64,000 nt of DNA from CBDFGS01 sp965247255. Lineage in GTDB: Bacteria > Chloroflexota > Dehalococcoidia > Lucifugimonadales > CAUZJF01. The notes under the pieces were generated by a model, which did not search any database, was not told where the DNA came from, and saw only the letters and a list, made by a program, of their open reading frames with translations. This document shows, in pieces, positions 32,509 to 41,724 of this stretch. Made by a program: the position numbers and the translations under genes. Position 1 is the first letter of the stretch. Each line of letters starts with the position of its first letter. The DNA lies in contig CBDFGS010000013.1 of NCBI GenBank assembly GCA_965247255.1, positions 744,001 through 808,000 on the forward strand. The letters run 5' to 3'.

Positions 32509-33046
32509 CCGGGGCAAGTCCGGAATCTTCGGTCTACGGGGTGAGCCGGCAAAGGTCCGAGTAACGCTTCTGGAGGCGCAACCTGATGTGGTAAGGGTCA
32601 CCTCCGAGGTGCTGAATGAACTGATTTCGAAGATGGGCGTCTCGGCGATAGTGAACCTCAAGCACGCCGACCATGAGGACGTAGGAGGCCCCGTTTACGA
32701 CATCGACGGCGACGACTCAGGGCTGCTCATTGGCCGAAAGGGCGAGACGCTCCGCGCGCTCCAATCGATGGTGACCTTCATAGCGAGCCGAAAGCTCCAG
32801 GACAGGGTCAACGTCTTCCTGGACGTTGCAGGCTACCAGGAGAGGCGCTACAAGTCGTTGAGGAACCTCGCCAACCGTGTAGCGAAAGAGGTGGAGGCCA
32901 ACGACCGATCGATCACGCTCGAACCGATGCCGGCAAACGAACGACGTATAGTCCACATCGAGTTGGCCGATAACCCGCATGTGGTGACGAACAGCACGGG
33001 CTTCGGCCCAAGCCGGCAGATCGTGGTGGAGCCCAGCGAAAGATAG
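32405..33046 (+). CDS. jag: Jag/KhpB (SpoIIIJ-associated) RNA-binding protein
   Basis: A 213-residue cytoplasmic RNA-binding protein. Domain order: Jag-N (KTVERTAKTTDEAIELALKEL, in part, with GRSGIFGL-like SRGKSGIFGLRGEPAKV), KH (DSGLLIGRKGETLRALQSM, with the GxxG loop GRKG) and R3H (ANERRIVHIELADNPHV). A GTG start at 32405 is chosen because GGAGGAAGAG lies upstream and the Jag-N domain begins there; the longer frame to 32309 adds an Arg/Pro-rich artefact. It overlaps yidC by 104 bp in another frame, the usual partner order. Confidence 0.93.
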   Translation: MKTVERTAKTTDEAIELALKELDVDRGEVEIDVVSRGKSGIFGLRGEPAKVRVTLLEAQPDVVRVTSEVLNELISKMGVSAIVNLKHADHEDVGGPVYDIDGDDSGLLIGRKGETLRALQSMVTFIASRKLQDRVNVFLDVAGYQERRYKSLRNLANRVAKEVEANDRSITLEPMPANERRIVHIELADNPHVVTNSTGFGPSRQIVVEPSER

Positions 33047-33055
33047 GCGGCGCGG

Positions 33056-33664
33056 GTGGGGACGAACGAAGAAGTGACCGGGGCCCAACCGGAAGTCGAA
33101 CCCGCGATAAGGCTCGTGGTCGGACTAGGCAACCCCGGCAGGCACTACGCACGCACACGCCACAATGTTGGGTTTTGGTGCGTGGACCTGCTGGCGAAGG
33201 AGCACTCCATCGCCTTATCCCGGCGACGGCCGAAGGCCGTGATAGGTGAGGGGGTGATCGGAGGAGTCTCCGTAGCCCTGGCCAAGCCACGTAGTTTCGT
33301 AAATGAGAGCGGCTGGGCCGTGCGATTCCTGCTCGATAGATATCACGCCACTCCAGCCAACATCGTAGTCGTTTACGACGACATGAACCTACCGTTAGGC
33401 AGCATCAGGCTACGTCCTCGGGGGAGCTCGGGCGGGCACAACGGGATGAAGTCGATCATCGACGCCGTCTCTACCCAGGAGTTTCCCAGACTCAGGATCG
33501 GCATCGGCCGCCCTCCCACCAATTCGGACGACATCGAATACGTACTGGGTAGGATGTCGCGGGCGGAGCGCGAGATCGCCGACAAGACTGTGGCGATTGC
33601 CGCTCAGGCCATCACGGTTGCGCTCACGGAGGGTGTCGGCGAGGCCATGAACCGGTTCAACTGA
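33056..33664 (+). CDS. pth: Peptidyl-tRNA hydrolase
   Basis: A 202-residue enzyme that releases tRNA from stalled peptidyl-tRNA. The active site is visible: GLGNPG at about residue 24, the catalytic His36 in RTRHNVGFW, Asn in SFVNESGWAV and Asp in VYDDMNLPLGSIRLRPRGSS, then GGHNGMKSII and RLRIGIGRP. GTG start at 33056, 9 bp after jag. It ends the rpmH-yidC-jag block. A short N-terminal extension of about 16 residues precedes the usual start. Confidence 0.95.
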   Translation: MGTNEEVTGAQPEVEPAIRLVVGLGNPGRHYARTRHNVGFWCVDLLAKEHSIALSRRRPKAVIGEGVIGGVSVALAKPRSFVNESGWAVRFLLDRYHATPANIVVVYDDMNLPLGSIRLRPRGSSGGHNGMKSIIDAVSTQEFPRLRIGIGRPPTNSDDIEYVLGRMSRAEREIADKTVAIAAQAITVALTEGVGEAMNRFN

Positions 33665-33807
33665 CAGGCTGTAGCGTCTCGCCAACTACTGGCCACCATC
33701 CGCGACCGCCCTAAACTTCAGACACCGCAGTTATTTACGCTAAACTACGCTCTCACCGCTGGGAGGCCTCGACCGAAGACACGGCGTAACGTCGCCGGCA
33801 AGCAGGT

Positions 33808-34962
33808 CTAGGAACCGCTGGATACCCACGTACTCGTAACCGGGTCGAAAATCTCTGTGGAGTTATCGTCGCCACCGACCACCAACACCCGCCCATCTCT
33901 CAGCAGCGTCGCCGTATGCATGGCGCGGACGACAGCCATGTCTCCAGCGGGAGACCAGACACCCGTCGCCGGGTCGTATATCTCGGCAGAAGCCATCGGG
34001 CCCATCGAGCTGCCACCGACCGCGAGGACTCTTCCGTCCTCGAGAAGCGTGGTGGTGTGGTAACTACGCGGATCGCGCATCTCGCCCATGCGGGACCAGT
34101 CATCGGCAACCGGGTCGTAGAGGTCAGTCCTGGCGGGAAGTGGGTTTTTGCCAAAGCCCCCCACCATCAGTACCTTGCCGTCCGGGAGAAGATTTATGGT
34201 GTGGTTGAAGGTGCCTCGGTTGATCGAAGTGTACCGCCAGGTGTCAGTCGCAGGGTCGTAGACCTCTGATGCCGCCTGTGCTCTGTCCGCCTTGAAGCCG
34301 GTGACGACCAGGACGCGGCTGTCGTTGAGAACAACGGCTCGATGATCGGAGTGCGAGCTGAACATAGGTGTTATTGCGAAAAAGGCACCTGCCGCAGGAT
34401 CGTATAGCTCCACGGTGGCTTGGGCTTCGCCTTCCAGCTCACCGAAGCCTCCCGTGATTAGCACGGTCCCATCGCCTAGCGCGACCGCCGCGTGACCGCG
34501 TCTGTGGGCCGTCATATTGCCCGTGCGCGACCATGTATCGGTAGCTGGGTCGTACAGCTCAGCCGAGGCGAGAGGGAGGTAGTCGACGCTCCTACCGCCG
34601 GTTACGAGGACATTACCGTCCGGCAGAAGGGTCGCCGTGTGACTGGAGCGCCCCTCCTTAAGTTGTGCGGTAAGCGTCCAGGTTGCAGTTTCGGGGTCGA
34701 ATATCTCAGCTGTGGTCAACACCTCGAATTCGGGGGTCATCCCGCCAACGATAAGCACTCTGCCGTCGGGAAGCATCGTAGCTGAGTGCGTCTTGCGTGC
34801 GTCCGTGGCGGGGCCGGGCACGGACTTCACGACAGGAGTCGGGGTCGGCACGATCGTCGGCGTGGGAGTAGCGCCGGGGCTGTCCGTCCCGCACCCGGAC
34901 ACCAGGACGGCGGCTGCTATAGCTAAAATGGGTGGTACGGCGTTATAGACCTTGTACCCCAC
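33808..34962 (-). CDS. Kelch-repeat lipoprotein
   Basis: A 384-residue exported beta-propeller. The GTG start at 34962 has GGAGG 6 nt upstream and gives a lipoprotein signal ending in AAAVLVSGC (lipidated Cys24), followed by a Thr/Pro spacer (GATPTPTIVPTPTPVV). Seven Kelch-type blades follow, each with H(S/T/A)A(T/V)xLxDGxVLxxGG, for example HSATMLPDGRVLIVGG and HTATLLRDGRVLVVGG, plus AE(I/L)(F/Y)DPxTxTW. No enzymatic motif is visible. A binding or scaffold role on the outer face of the membrane is likely. It stands alone, convergent with pth. Confidence 0.85.
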   Translation of the reverse strand: MGYKVYNAVPPILAIAAAVLVSGCGTDSPGATPTPTIVPTPTPVVKSVPGPATDARKTHSATMLPDGRVLIVGGMTPEFEVLTTAEIFDPETATWTLTAQLKEGRSSHTATLLPDGNVLVTGGRSVDYLPLASAELYDPATDTWSRTGNMTAHRRGHAAVALGDGTVLITGGFGELEGEAQATVELYDPAAGAFFAITPMFSSHSDHRAVVLNDSRVLVVTGFKADRAQAASEVYDPATDTWRYTSINRGTFNHTINLLPDGKVLMVGGFGKNPLPARTDLYDPVADDWSRMGEMRDPRSYHTTTLLEDGRVLAVGGSSMGPMASAEIYDPATGVWSPAGDMAVVRAMHTATLLRDGRVLVVGGDDNSTEIFDPVTSTWVSSGS

Positions 34963-35225
34963 GACTCCTCCATGCTGCCGTCGTTTTGCGCACCCGACCA
35001 AACGCTGCGGGTGAACGCCTAAATCTGAGTCCGCAAGAGGTTAGATGCGATTATGACCCGAGAGGTTGTCGACAAGCAACGGCTAAGGCCAAAAAAGGAC
35101 CCGCCCCGTATGTCGGTGAGACTGTACCACCGTAGTTCCGAGAGCGTCAAACAAGGCCTATGTTCGACAGTGGTTGGCCTCCGTTGCACCGATATGAAGG
35201 GACTTCGGAGCGTTTGAGAGAGATC

Positions 35226-37235
35226 ATGCTCAGCCGGGCTTTTAGTCTGAAGGCGATAGGCATCTTGACTCTCATGGTGTCCTTCGCAGCTTGTTCCCAG
35301 CAACCCCCCACCCACCCTCCGGCCCCTTCACCAATACCAGAGCCGTCCAGTCAAGTCGAGACGCAACTCCAAGGAGGCCTTGAGGCCAGTACACCACAAG
35401 CCGGACTGAAGCCCGGAACTCTGGGGGCCCTGGGAACACCCGTGGTGCCGCCGACCCTCGAGTTTGCGGCGGAGCCCCCGGAGCGAGACCTGGAGGACCT
35501 CGCTCGCAGGCTTCGGGCCGCGACGGAGACCCCTCTTCGTGCGGCTACAAGCTCAATGGACGCCGGAGAGGAGGCGGGTGGGAAAGTCGACTTCTTCGTT
35601 ACCGATCAGATCGATGACACCGTATCCACCGTCCGAGCAACCTTGCGGCTCGTGAGCGAACACGCCTACTGGTACGTGGACGATGTGCTGAGCGTAGAAA
35701 GCGCCGCTACCGCGAAGGCTGCTGAGGCCTTCGAGCGCGAGATATACCCGGTAGTCGTGCGGAACTTCGGCGAGATCGCCAGGCCTGAAAGCGGCAACAA
35801 CCAGCGGCTGACGATTCTTCACACGGCGCTTCGAGGCGCGGCCGGATACTATTCCTCCTCGGACGAATACGCTAGCCACACACACCCGTATAGCAACGAG
35901 CGGACGATGGTCTACATGGAGGCCGAGCGCCTGCGCGTCGGTTCCCAAGCCTATCTAAGGGTCCTTGCTCACGAGCTTCAGCATGCGGTGCACTGGAGCG
36001 CCGACCATGGCGAGGAGTCGTGGGTGAACGAAGGGCTATCTGAACTGGCGAGCGAGCTTGCCGGCTTCCCGCCCCAGTTGGTGGAGGCGTTCCTTCGGGT
36101 CCCGACGACTCAGCTCAACTACTGGCCGGGCGATCGACAAAGCAGGGGGCTCCATTACGGCGCCTCCAACCTTTTCTTCGCCTATCTGGCGAATCGCTTC
36201 GGTGGCGAGGGCTCGCTGAAGCAGCTCGTAGGAGAATCCGCAGACGGCGTTCGCGGCGTCGAAGCCTATCTCAGAGCCAACGACGCGACATTCGTCGACG
36301 TCTTCGCAGACTGGGTGGTCGCCAACTACCTGGGTGAGCGAAAAGGGCCATACGGTTATGGCGACAGAGATGTGCGAGTAAGGGCTGTGGGCGAGATTGC
36401 CGAGCCCGGCGTGAGGAATGGTGTTCTCCCGCAGTTCTCGGCCAGCTATTTCGAGCTGGGGATGGACGGCGATGCGGTCGTGGAGTTTCGTGGTGAAGCC
36501 TCTGTCTCCAGGGCGCTGACTGCGTGCCGTAGCGGACTGTGGTGCTGGTGGAGTAATCGAGGAGACTCGATCGACTCCACGCTGACCAGAGAGGTCGACC
36601 TTACCGGACATTCCCGCGCGACGCTGCAATTCTGGGTCTGGTACGAGATCGAAGAGGACTGGGACTACGCTTACGTAGAAGTCTCGACGGACAGCGGGAG
36701 AACCTGGACGCTACTTCAGAGCAAGCACACGACCGATTCCAACCCGACGGGCAACAGCTACGGACACGCCTACACCGGTAAGAGCGAGGGCTGGGTCCAG
36801 GAGGAGATAGACCTGACCGCGTACAGCGGGAAAAAGGTGCTGTTGCGCTTCGAGTACGTCACGGACGACGCGGTATACCTTGACGGCCTCGTAATCGACG
36901 ACATATCTATTCCCGAGATCGGCTACTTTGACGATGCGGAGGACGACGGGGGCTGGACCGCGAACGGGTTTGCGCGCTTTGACAACCGGCTTCCGCAAGA
37001 GTACCTGGTACAGGTCATAGAAGTGTATAGAGACGGAGGTCGTGCCGTACGTAGAGTCGGTCTCGATGAGAGCAGGACAGGGAACTTCACCGTGCACGGA
37101 CTCGGGGACCGGCTTAGCCACGCGGTCGTCGTCGTCTCACCCGTTACACCGGGGACGAGTCACCCTGCCGGCTACCGGCTGACGGTAAGCCCGGCGTCGA
37201 TTCCAGGAGAGGGGGGCGAAGCTACCGCGCCTTGA
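35226..37235 (+). CDS. Secreted zinc metalloprotease lipoprotein, immune-inhibitor-A-like
   Basis: A 669-residue exported protein. From ATG 35226 a lipoprotein signal ends in LMVSFAAC (Cys23), followed by a Pro-rich spacer. The protease motif is His249-Glu-Leu-Gln-His253 in VLAHELQHAVHW, with a third ligand candidate Glu269 in WVNEGLSELASEL. This is a gluzincin-type pattern. The C-terminal ~250 residues include a MAM-like domain (RATLQFWVWYEIEEDWDYAY and KKVLLRFEYVTDDAVYLDGL) found in immune-inhibitor-A proteases, and a final beta domain. Length is near that of InhA proteins. Probably degrades external protein. The frame continues upstream to 35160, but the signal peptide places the start at 35226. 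Confidence 0.82.
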   Translation: MLSRAFSLKAIGILTLMVSFAACSQQPPTHPPAPSPIPEPSSQVETQLQGGLEASTPQAGLKPGTLGALGTPVVPPTLEFAAEPPERDLEDLARRLRAATETPLRAATSSMDAGEEAGGKVDFFVTDQIDDTVSTVRATLRLVSEHAYWYVDDVLSVESAATAKAAEAFEREIYPVVVRNFGEIARPESGNNQRLTILHTALRGAAGYYSSSDEYASHTHPYSNERTMVYMEAERLRVGSQAYLRVLAHELQHAVHWSADHGEESWVNEGLSELASELAGFPPQLVEAFLRVPTTQLNYWPGDRQSRGLHYGASNLFFAYLANRFGGEGSLKQLVGESADGVRGVEAYLRANDATFVDVFADWVVANYLGERKGPYGYGDRDVRVRAVGEIAEPGVRNGVLPQFSASYFELGMDGDAVVEFRGEASVSRALTACRSGLWCWWSNRGDSIDSTLTREVDLTGHSRATLQFWVWYEIEEDWDYAYVEVSTDSGRTWTLLQSKHTTDSNPTGNSYGHAYTGKSEGWVQEEIDLTAYSGKKVLLRFEYVTDDAVYLDGLVIDDISIPEIGYFDDAEDDGGWTANGFARFDNRLPQEYLVQVIEVYRDGGRAVRRVGLDESRTGNFTVHGLGDRLSHAVVVVSPVTPGTSHPAGYRLTVSPASIPGEGGEATAP

Positions 37236-37260
37236 TGGGCCATACGCTCTTTGCTACACT
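37232..37260 (+). promoter_or_regulatory. Candidate promoter of gatCA
   Basis: TTGATG (37232-37237), a 17-bp spacer and TACACT (37255-37260), 28 bp upstream of the gatC ATG. A GGGGGG-rich ribosome-binding site follows. The -35 overlaps the end of the protease gene. Confidence 0.5.
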
Positions 37261-37288
37261 GCGCCAACGTCAGGGGGGTTAGTGAATC

Positions 37289-37576
37289 ATGCGATTGACC
37301 GTGGAGGAAGTGAGGCATATCGCCCTGCTTGCAAGAGTAGCGATGACCGACGAGGAGGTGGAGAAGATGCGTGACGAATTGTCCAATATCCTCGACCACT
37401 TTCAGGTGCTTCAGCAGGTGGACACCGAGGGTGTAGAGCCCACAGGACACTCAGTAGACCTGGAATCTGTGATGCGCGACGACGAAGCAACTGCCTCGAC
37501 GCCGAAGGAAGACGTGCTGGCCAACGTTCCTCGTCGAGAGGGCGATTTCGTACGTGTCCGCGCCGTCCTTGAGTGA
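37289..37576 (+). CDS. gatC: Asp-tRNA(Asn)/Glu-tRNA(Gln) amidotransferase subunit C
   Basis: A 95-residue GatC, which wraps around GatA and links it to GatB in the enzyme that makes Gln-tRNA and Asn-tRNA from misacylated precursors. The family features are LTVEEVRHIALLARVAMTDE near the start, a helical middle with ILDHFQVLQQVDTEGVEPT and LANVPRREGDFVRV at the end. The stop is 27 bp before gatA. gatB is not in the window. Confidence 0.95.
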   Translation: MRLTVEEVRHIALLARVAMTDEEVEKMRDELSNILDHFQVLQQVDTEGVEPTGHSVDLESVMRDDEATASTPKEDVLANVPRREGDFVRVRAVLE

Positions 37577-37603
37577 AAGCGACAAGCCGAGCTTCGTATT
37601 TAT

Positions 37604-39070
37604 ATGGACTTACCGGACGCTCTACACCTTCCCGCCCATGAAGTCAGCGACCTCCTGCGGCGCAAGCAGCTGTCATCGGTCGATCTGACCCGGACAGTTC
37701 TCGACCGGATTGATCACGTCGAGGACCGGACGAAGGCGTTCGTCACCGTCACGGAGGAGCTAGCGCTGGAGCAGGCCAGAGAGGCGGACGCTCGAATCGT
37801 CTCAGGCGAGGCCACTGGTCTCACCGGAATCCCGATGCAGCTTAAGGACAACCTCTGCACCAAGGGGACCGCTACGACCTGCGCCTCCCGTATGCTCGAG
37901 ACCTTCGTGTCCTCATACAACGCGACGATCGCCGATAAACTGTACAACGAAGGCGCGGTGCTGGTGGGCAAAGGGAACCTGGACGAGTTCGCGATGGGCT
38001 CTTCGGCCGAGAACTCCGCGTTCTTTCCAACACGAAACCCCTGGGACCTCGACCGCGTTCCCGGCGGAAGCAGCGGGGGACCGGCCGCCTCGGTAGCGGC
38101 AGGCGAGAGTTTCTACGCGGTCGGGTCTGACACCGGGGGGAGCATACGGCAGCCGGCGGCGCTGTGCGGAGTCGTGGGATTGAAGCCGACGTACGGGCTG
38201 GTGAGCCGATACGGGCTGATCGCCTTCGCAAGCTCGCTCGACCAGATAGGCCCCTTGACCAGAGACGTGACCGATAGCGCGATCGTGCTAAACGCGATAG
38301 CCGGCCACGATCCGCGGGACTCCACCTCTATCGACCACAATGCGCCCGATTACACGAAGAATCTGGGAGCAGGAGTAGAGGGGCTTCGCATCGGCGTTCC
38401 CAAGGAGTACTTCGTCGAAGGTATGGAATCTGGGGTCGAGAATGCCGTCAGGGAAGCAGTGAGCGTGTTGGAGGAGCTTGGCGCGATAGTCGAGGAGGTC
38501 TCACTCCCGCACTCTCCATTCGCGATGGCCGTTTATTACATCATCGCGCCGTCAGAGGCGTCAGCGAACCTCGCTCGCTACGATGGAGTCAAGTACGGGT
38601 ACTCCACTAAGCAAGCGGACAGCATGTGGGACGCGCTGGAGAAGACGCGGCAGGAAGGTTTCGGGCCCGAAGTGAAACGGCGCATCATGCTGGGGACGTA
38701 TGCGCTGTCGGCCGGCTACTTCGACGCATACTACCTGAAGGCCCAAAAGGTGCGTACGATGATCCGGCGGGAGCTAGAGGAGATGTTCGAGCGCGTGGAC
38801 GTACTGGTCACGCCGACTTCGCCCTCGGTGGCCTTCAAACTCGGCGAGAAGATGGACGACCCGTTCCAGATGTACCTGAGCGATATCCTTACGCAGCCAG
38901 CCAATATCGCGGGCATACCCGCGATATCGGTCCCCTGCGGCCTCGTGGATGGCTTGCCGGTGGGATTGCAGATCATGGCCGCGCCTCTGCGGGAGGAGAC
39001 CCTCTTACGGGCCGCGTATGCATACGAACAGGCCACCGAGTGGCATACGCTCCGCCCCGAGTTAGACTGA
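37604..39070 (+). CDS. gatA: Asp-tRNA(Asn)/Glu-tRNA(Gln) amidotransferase subunit A
   Basis: A 488-residue amidase-signature enzyme that frees ammonia from glutamine for tRNA transamidation. The Ser-cisSer-Lys triad motifs are visible: Lys in IPMQLKDNLC, the cis-Ser in GGSSGGPAASVAAGE and the nucleophile region GSDTGGSIRQPAALCGVVGL. The ammonia tunnel partner GatB is elsewhere. Length is normal. Cotranscribed with gatC from the promoter at 37232-37260. Confidence 0.96.
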   Translation: MDLPDALHLPAHEVSDLLRRKQLSSVDLTRTVLDRIDHVEDRTKAFVTVTEELALEQAREADARIVSGEATGLTGIPMQLKDNLCTKGTATTCASRMLETFVSSYNATIADKLYNEGAVLVGKGNLDEFAMGSSAENSAFFPTRNPWDLDRVPGGSSGGPAASVAAGESFYAVGSDTGGSIRQPAALCGVVGLKPTYGLVSRYGLIAFASSLDQIGPLTRDVTDSAIVLNAIAGHDPRDSTSIDHNAPDYTKNLGAGVEGLRIGVPKEYFVEGMESGVENAVREAVSVLEELGAIVEEVSLPHSPFAMAVYYIIAPSEASANLARYDGVKYGYSTKQADSMWDALEKTRQEGFGPEVKRRIMLGTYALSAGYFDAYYLKAQKVRTMIRRELEEMFERVDVLVTPTSPSVAFKLGEKMDDPFQMYLSDILTQPANIAGIPAISVPCGLVDGLPVGLQIMAAPLREETLLRAAYAYEQATEWHTLRPELD

Positions 39071-39128
39071 GGCTTGGCCACATGATCGGAGTCGTGTCCG
39101 CTGAGCGCCGATCGTTGCCGGGGTCGAA

Positions 39129-40214
39129 TTGAACGCTGCCGGACGGCCTTACACCATCGGCTACGTAGCCTCGCCGCATCCACACGCCTCGTTCCACGTT
39201 AAGACCCTGGACGCCCTGCCCGAAGTAGAGGCAATACACCTCTGCGGCCTTGCGGGCGCCGAGGTGGACGAGCTGAGCAGTGCGTCCGCGAAGGTCTCCT
39301 CCACAACCAACGGACTTGACGAGCTTCTCACACGACCTGACCTCGACGCGCTCTTGGTGTGCGTCCGCAACGATCTGTGCCCAGGAGTCTTGAACGCGGC
39401 GGTCGGCGCCGAGTTGCCGACGCTGTTCGAGAAGCCGGGCGCCGTCCGCGCGGTCGATCTCCGCGAGGTAGCCTATAGCGCCGCCGAGAGCGGCGTATCT
39501 ATGGGAGCGCTGTATCTCCGTCGCTGGAGTCCCGTAATGAAGGAGGTGCGCCAGATCAAGCGCGACGGCGCGCTGGGCCGGGTGATGGCGGTGGAGGCGC
39601 GCATGGTGACGTCGCAGGTTAGGTACCGCGATCCCTCACATTGGCTTTTCAGGCGCGAGACCGCCGGCAGCGGCATATTATCCTGGCTCGCCTCCCACTA
39701 TATCGATACGATGTGCTTCCTGATGGACGAGCGCATAGCGGAAGTGACAGCGATGACTGGTCGCCAGAACCCAGAGCCGATCGAAGTCGAGGATACGGCC
39801 TCCGTGGCATTCAAGTTCAGCGGAGGCGCGTTGGGGACGCTGAACGCCGGCTACCACCTCGCGGGAAGCGAGCCAGGCTACAGCGGCGCGTCCTACGATT
39901 CGTTTCTGGCTTTGCGCGGGACCGAGGGCTCCATCCGCCTCCCGCTCTCCGAATTCAACGGCTACTCTCTTACGAGCACCGCTCCCGGTTGGGGAGACGC
40001 GGACAGAAATGAGCGGCGGTTCGAGGACCCTCCATCTGTTGCGTACGGAGGAGTGGCCGGCGCGGAGTTCGTGTCCGCGTTTCTCCGGGCAGGCCGAGAG
40101 GGAGGGCCAGCGCCATGCCCCATCGAGGACGCGGTGCACGTGCTGGAGGTCGTGGAAGCGGCGCTGGAGTCTTCAGCTACAGGGCGGCTCGTGAAGGTCG
40201 GCACACAGGGTTGA
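39129..40214 (+). CDS. Gfo/Idh/MocA family oxidoreductase
   Basis: A 361-residue NAD(P)-dependent oxidoreductase, usually acting on sugars or cyclitols. The N-terminal Rossmann domain has PYTIGYVASPHPHASFHVKT and DLDALLVCVRND, and the family Glu-Lys-Pro is in LFEKPGAVRAVDLREVAY. The C-terminal domain has VTSQVRYRDPSHWLFRRETA and LSWLASHYIDTMCFLMDE, where His and Asp fit the catalytic positions. The substrate is not predictable. The likely TTG start at 39129 lies 58 bp after gatA; it may read through from the gatCA transcript. Confidence 0.85.
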   Translation: MNAAGRPYTIGYVASPHPHASFHVKTLDALPEVEAIHLCGLAGAEVDELSSASAKVSSTTNGLDELLTRPDLDALLVCVRNDLCPGVLNAAVGAELPTLFEKPGAVRAVDLREVAYSAAESGVSMGALYLRRWSPVMKEVRQIKRDGALGRVMAVEARMVTSQVRYRDPSHWLFRRETAGSGILSWLASHYIDTMCFLMDERIAEVTAMTGRQNPEPIEVEDTASVAFKFSGGALGTLNAGYHLAGSEPGYSGASYDSFLALRGTEGSIRLPLSEFNGYSLTSTAPGWGDADRNERRFEDPPSVAYGGVAGAEFVSAFLRAGREGGPAPCPIEDAVHVLEVVEAALESSATGRLVKVGTQG

Positions 40215-40245
40215 TGGGCTGGGACCAGCGACGCCGGCGATGGGC

Positions 40246-41604
40246 CTACTTTACGGCCAGCATGTCGTAGGCCAGGGCCAGCATGACCTTCGTGCTACTG
40301 ACCAGGCTCCTTATACTCTCCGACTCGTCCGTGCCGTGGACCCTGTTCATCATCGGGTCGTCGTCCGGGTGCGTCCCGTTGAAGCCATAAGTCTGCACGC
40401 CCAGGGGCCGGGTGAACCGCGAGTCGGTGAATCCGACACACACCCCCGGTACCCACTGCAGGTCGTCGCGGCCAAGGGCACTCTCGGTGGCGGACTTGAT
40501 TCGCTCCACGAAGTCGCTTTCGTACGGGGAGGCGTTGGGCACGGCCATGTAGTCGATCTCGAAGTCGACGTCCGGGATGCCTTTCAGAATCTTCGCAAGC
40601 TCCTGGCTGAGGTAAGCGTCGTCCTGATGAGGCAGGGTCCTGACGTCGCAGGTGACGGTGATCGACTCGGGGACGCTGTTGGACTTGATGCCCCCGCGGA
40701 TCATGGTAGGGGTTAGCGTCATCCGGGAGGAGGCGCGAATCACCGATGCTAGAGGAGGATTGGCGCGCTCTAATTCCGTGAGGATCGCGTCTATGTTCTC
40801 AGGCGAGGGTTTGTCCTCGATAGCGAAGGTCGACAAGTGACCGAACATCTCCGCGCTGGTGTCACGCTCCGGCTCGTATGCCTCGATGCGCTGCAGCACC
40901 TGCGCCATCCGGTATGAGGCATTGTCGCCCAACCACGGCTGGGAGGCGTGAGCGCTGGTGCCTCTGACCTCAATCTCAACTTGGAGCCTGCCTTTCTCAC
41001 CCACGTTGACCACGTAGGCGGTCCCGCCCGCCGCGTCGTAGGGAGTGCCACCACCTTCGTTCACCGCAAACGGCGCTGTAATCTTCTCCGGGTGGTTCTC
41101 GGCGAGCCAGCCGAAGCCGTACCGCCCCCCATGCTCCTCGTCGGCGCCGGACGCGATGATAAGGCTATCCTTGAACTCGACATCGTTGCGTTTAAGTATG
41201 CGGGCCGCCATCATCTGCGCGCACAGCAGGCCCTTGCAATCAGAGGCGCCCCGCCCGTAGACACGGCCGGCTGAGACCGTCGCGCTGAATGGCGGAAAGC
41301 GCCACTTCCCCTCGTCTTCGATGGGCACGACGTCGAGATGGGACATGAACATGAGACCGGCGTTCCCCGACCGGCCCTCCAGTCGGGCGATGAGGCTGCC
41401 CCTGCCGGGTGCGGACTCGATAATCTCGCTTGGTATCCCGCTCTCTGCGAGCCAGTCCTTGGCGAACTCAGCGACCGGGGTCTCATCGCCGGTGGGCATG
41501 AACCCGGTGTTGACCGAGGGAATGCGGACGAGCCCCTGCTCGAGGCGGACGATCTCATCCTTAGACGCCTCCACTTCGGCCAGTAGCTCATTCAGGTCGG
41601 GCAT
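40246..41604 (-). CDS. M20 family metallopeptidase (ArgE/DapE/ACY1-like)
   Basis: A 452-residue dinuclear zinc hydrolase. Metal and catalytic positions are visible: FMSHLDVVPIEDEGKW (His, catalytic Asp), YGRGASDCKGLLCAQMMAA (bridging Asp), ASGADEEHGGRYG (catalytic and metal Glu) and a C-terminal FNGTHPDDD with the last His-type ligand. The lid/dimerisation domain has EVRGTSAHASQPWLGDNAS. Relatives cut acyl-amino acids, di- or tripeptides. It is the last gene of the run from 44940, 120 bp after the NUDIX gene, so cotranscription is uncertain. Confidence 0.88.
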   Translation of the reverse strand: MPDLNELLAEVEASKDEIVRLEQGLVRIPSVNTGFMPTGDETPVAEFAKDWLAESGIPSEIIESAPGRGSLIARLEGRSGNAGLMFMSHLDVVPIEDEGKWRFPPFSATVSAGRVYGRGASDCKGLLCAQMMAARILKRNDVEFKDSLIIASGADEEHGGRYGFGWLAENHPEKITAPFAVNEGGGTPYDAAGGTAYVVNVGEKGRLQVEIEVRGTSAHASQPWLGDNASYRMAQVLQRIEAYEPERDTSAEMFGHLSTFAIEDKPSPENIDAILTELERANPPLASVIRASSRMTLTPTMIRGGIKSNSVPESITVTCDVRTLPHQDDAYLSQELAKILKGIPDVDFEIDYMAVPNASPYESDFVERIKSATESALGRDDLQWVPGVCVGFTDSRFTRPLGVQTYGFNGTHPDDDPMMNRVHGTDESESIRSLVSSTKVMLALAYDMLAVK

Positions 41605-41724
41605 TGGCTGATATCTCCTTCAAGTTCAATAGTGCAAGGGCCGTGTCCGCGCCCGCGATCAAGTGAGAGGGGCTCATCAAAGGTGACAGCTCGGCGGGCG
41701 AGGCGACGTCGTAACCACCTGTGC

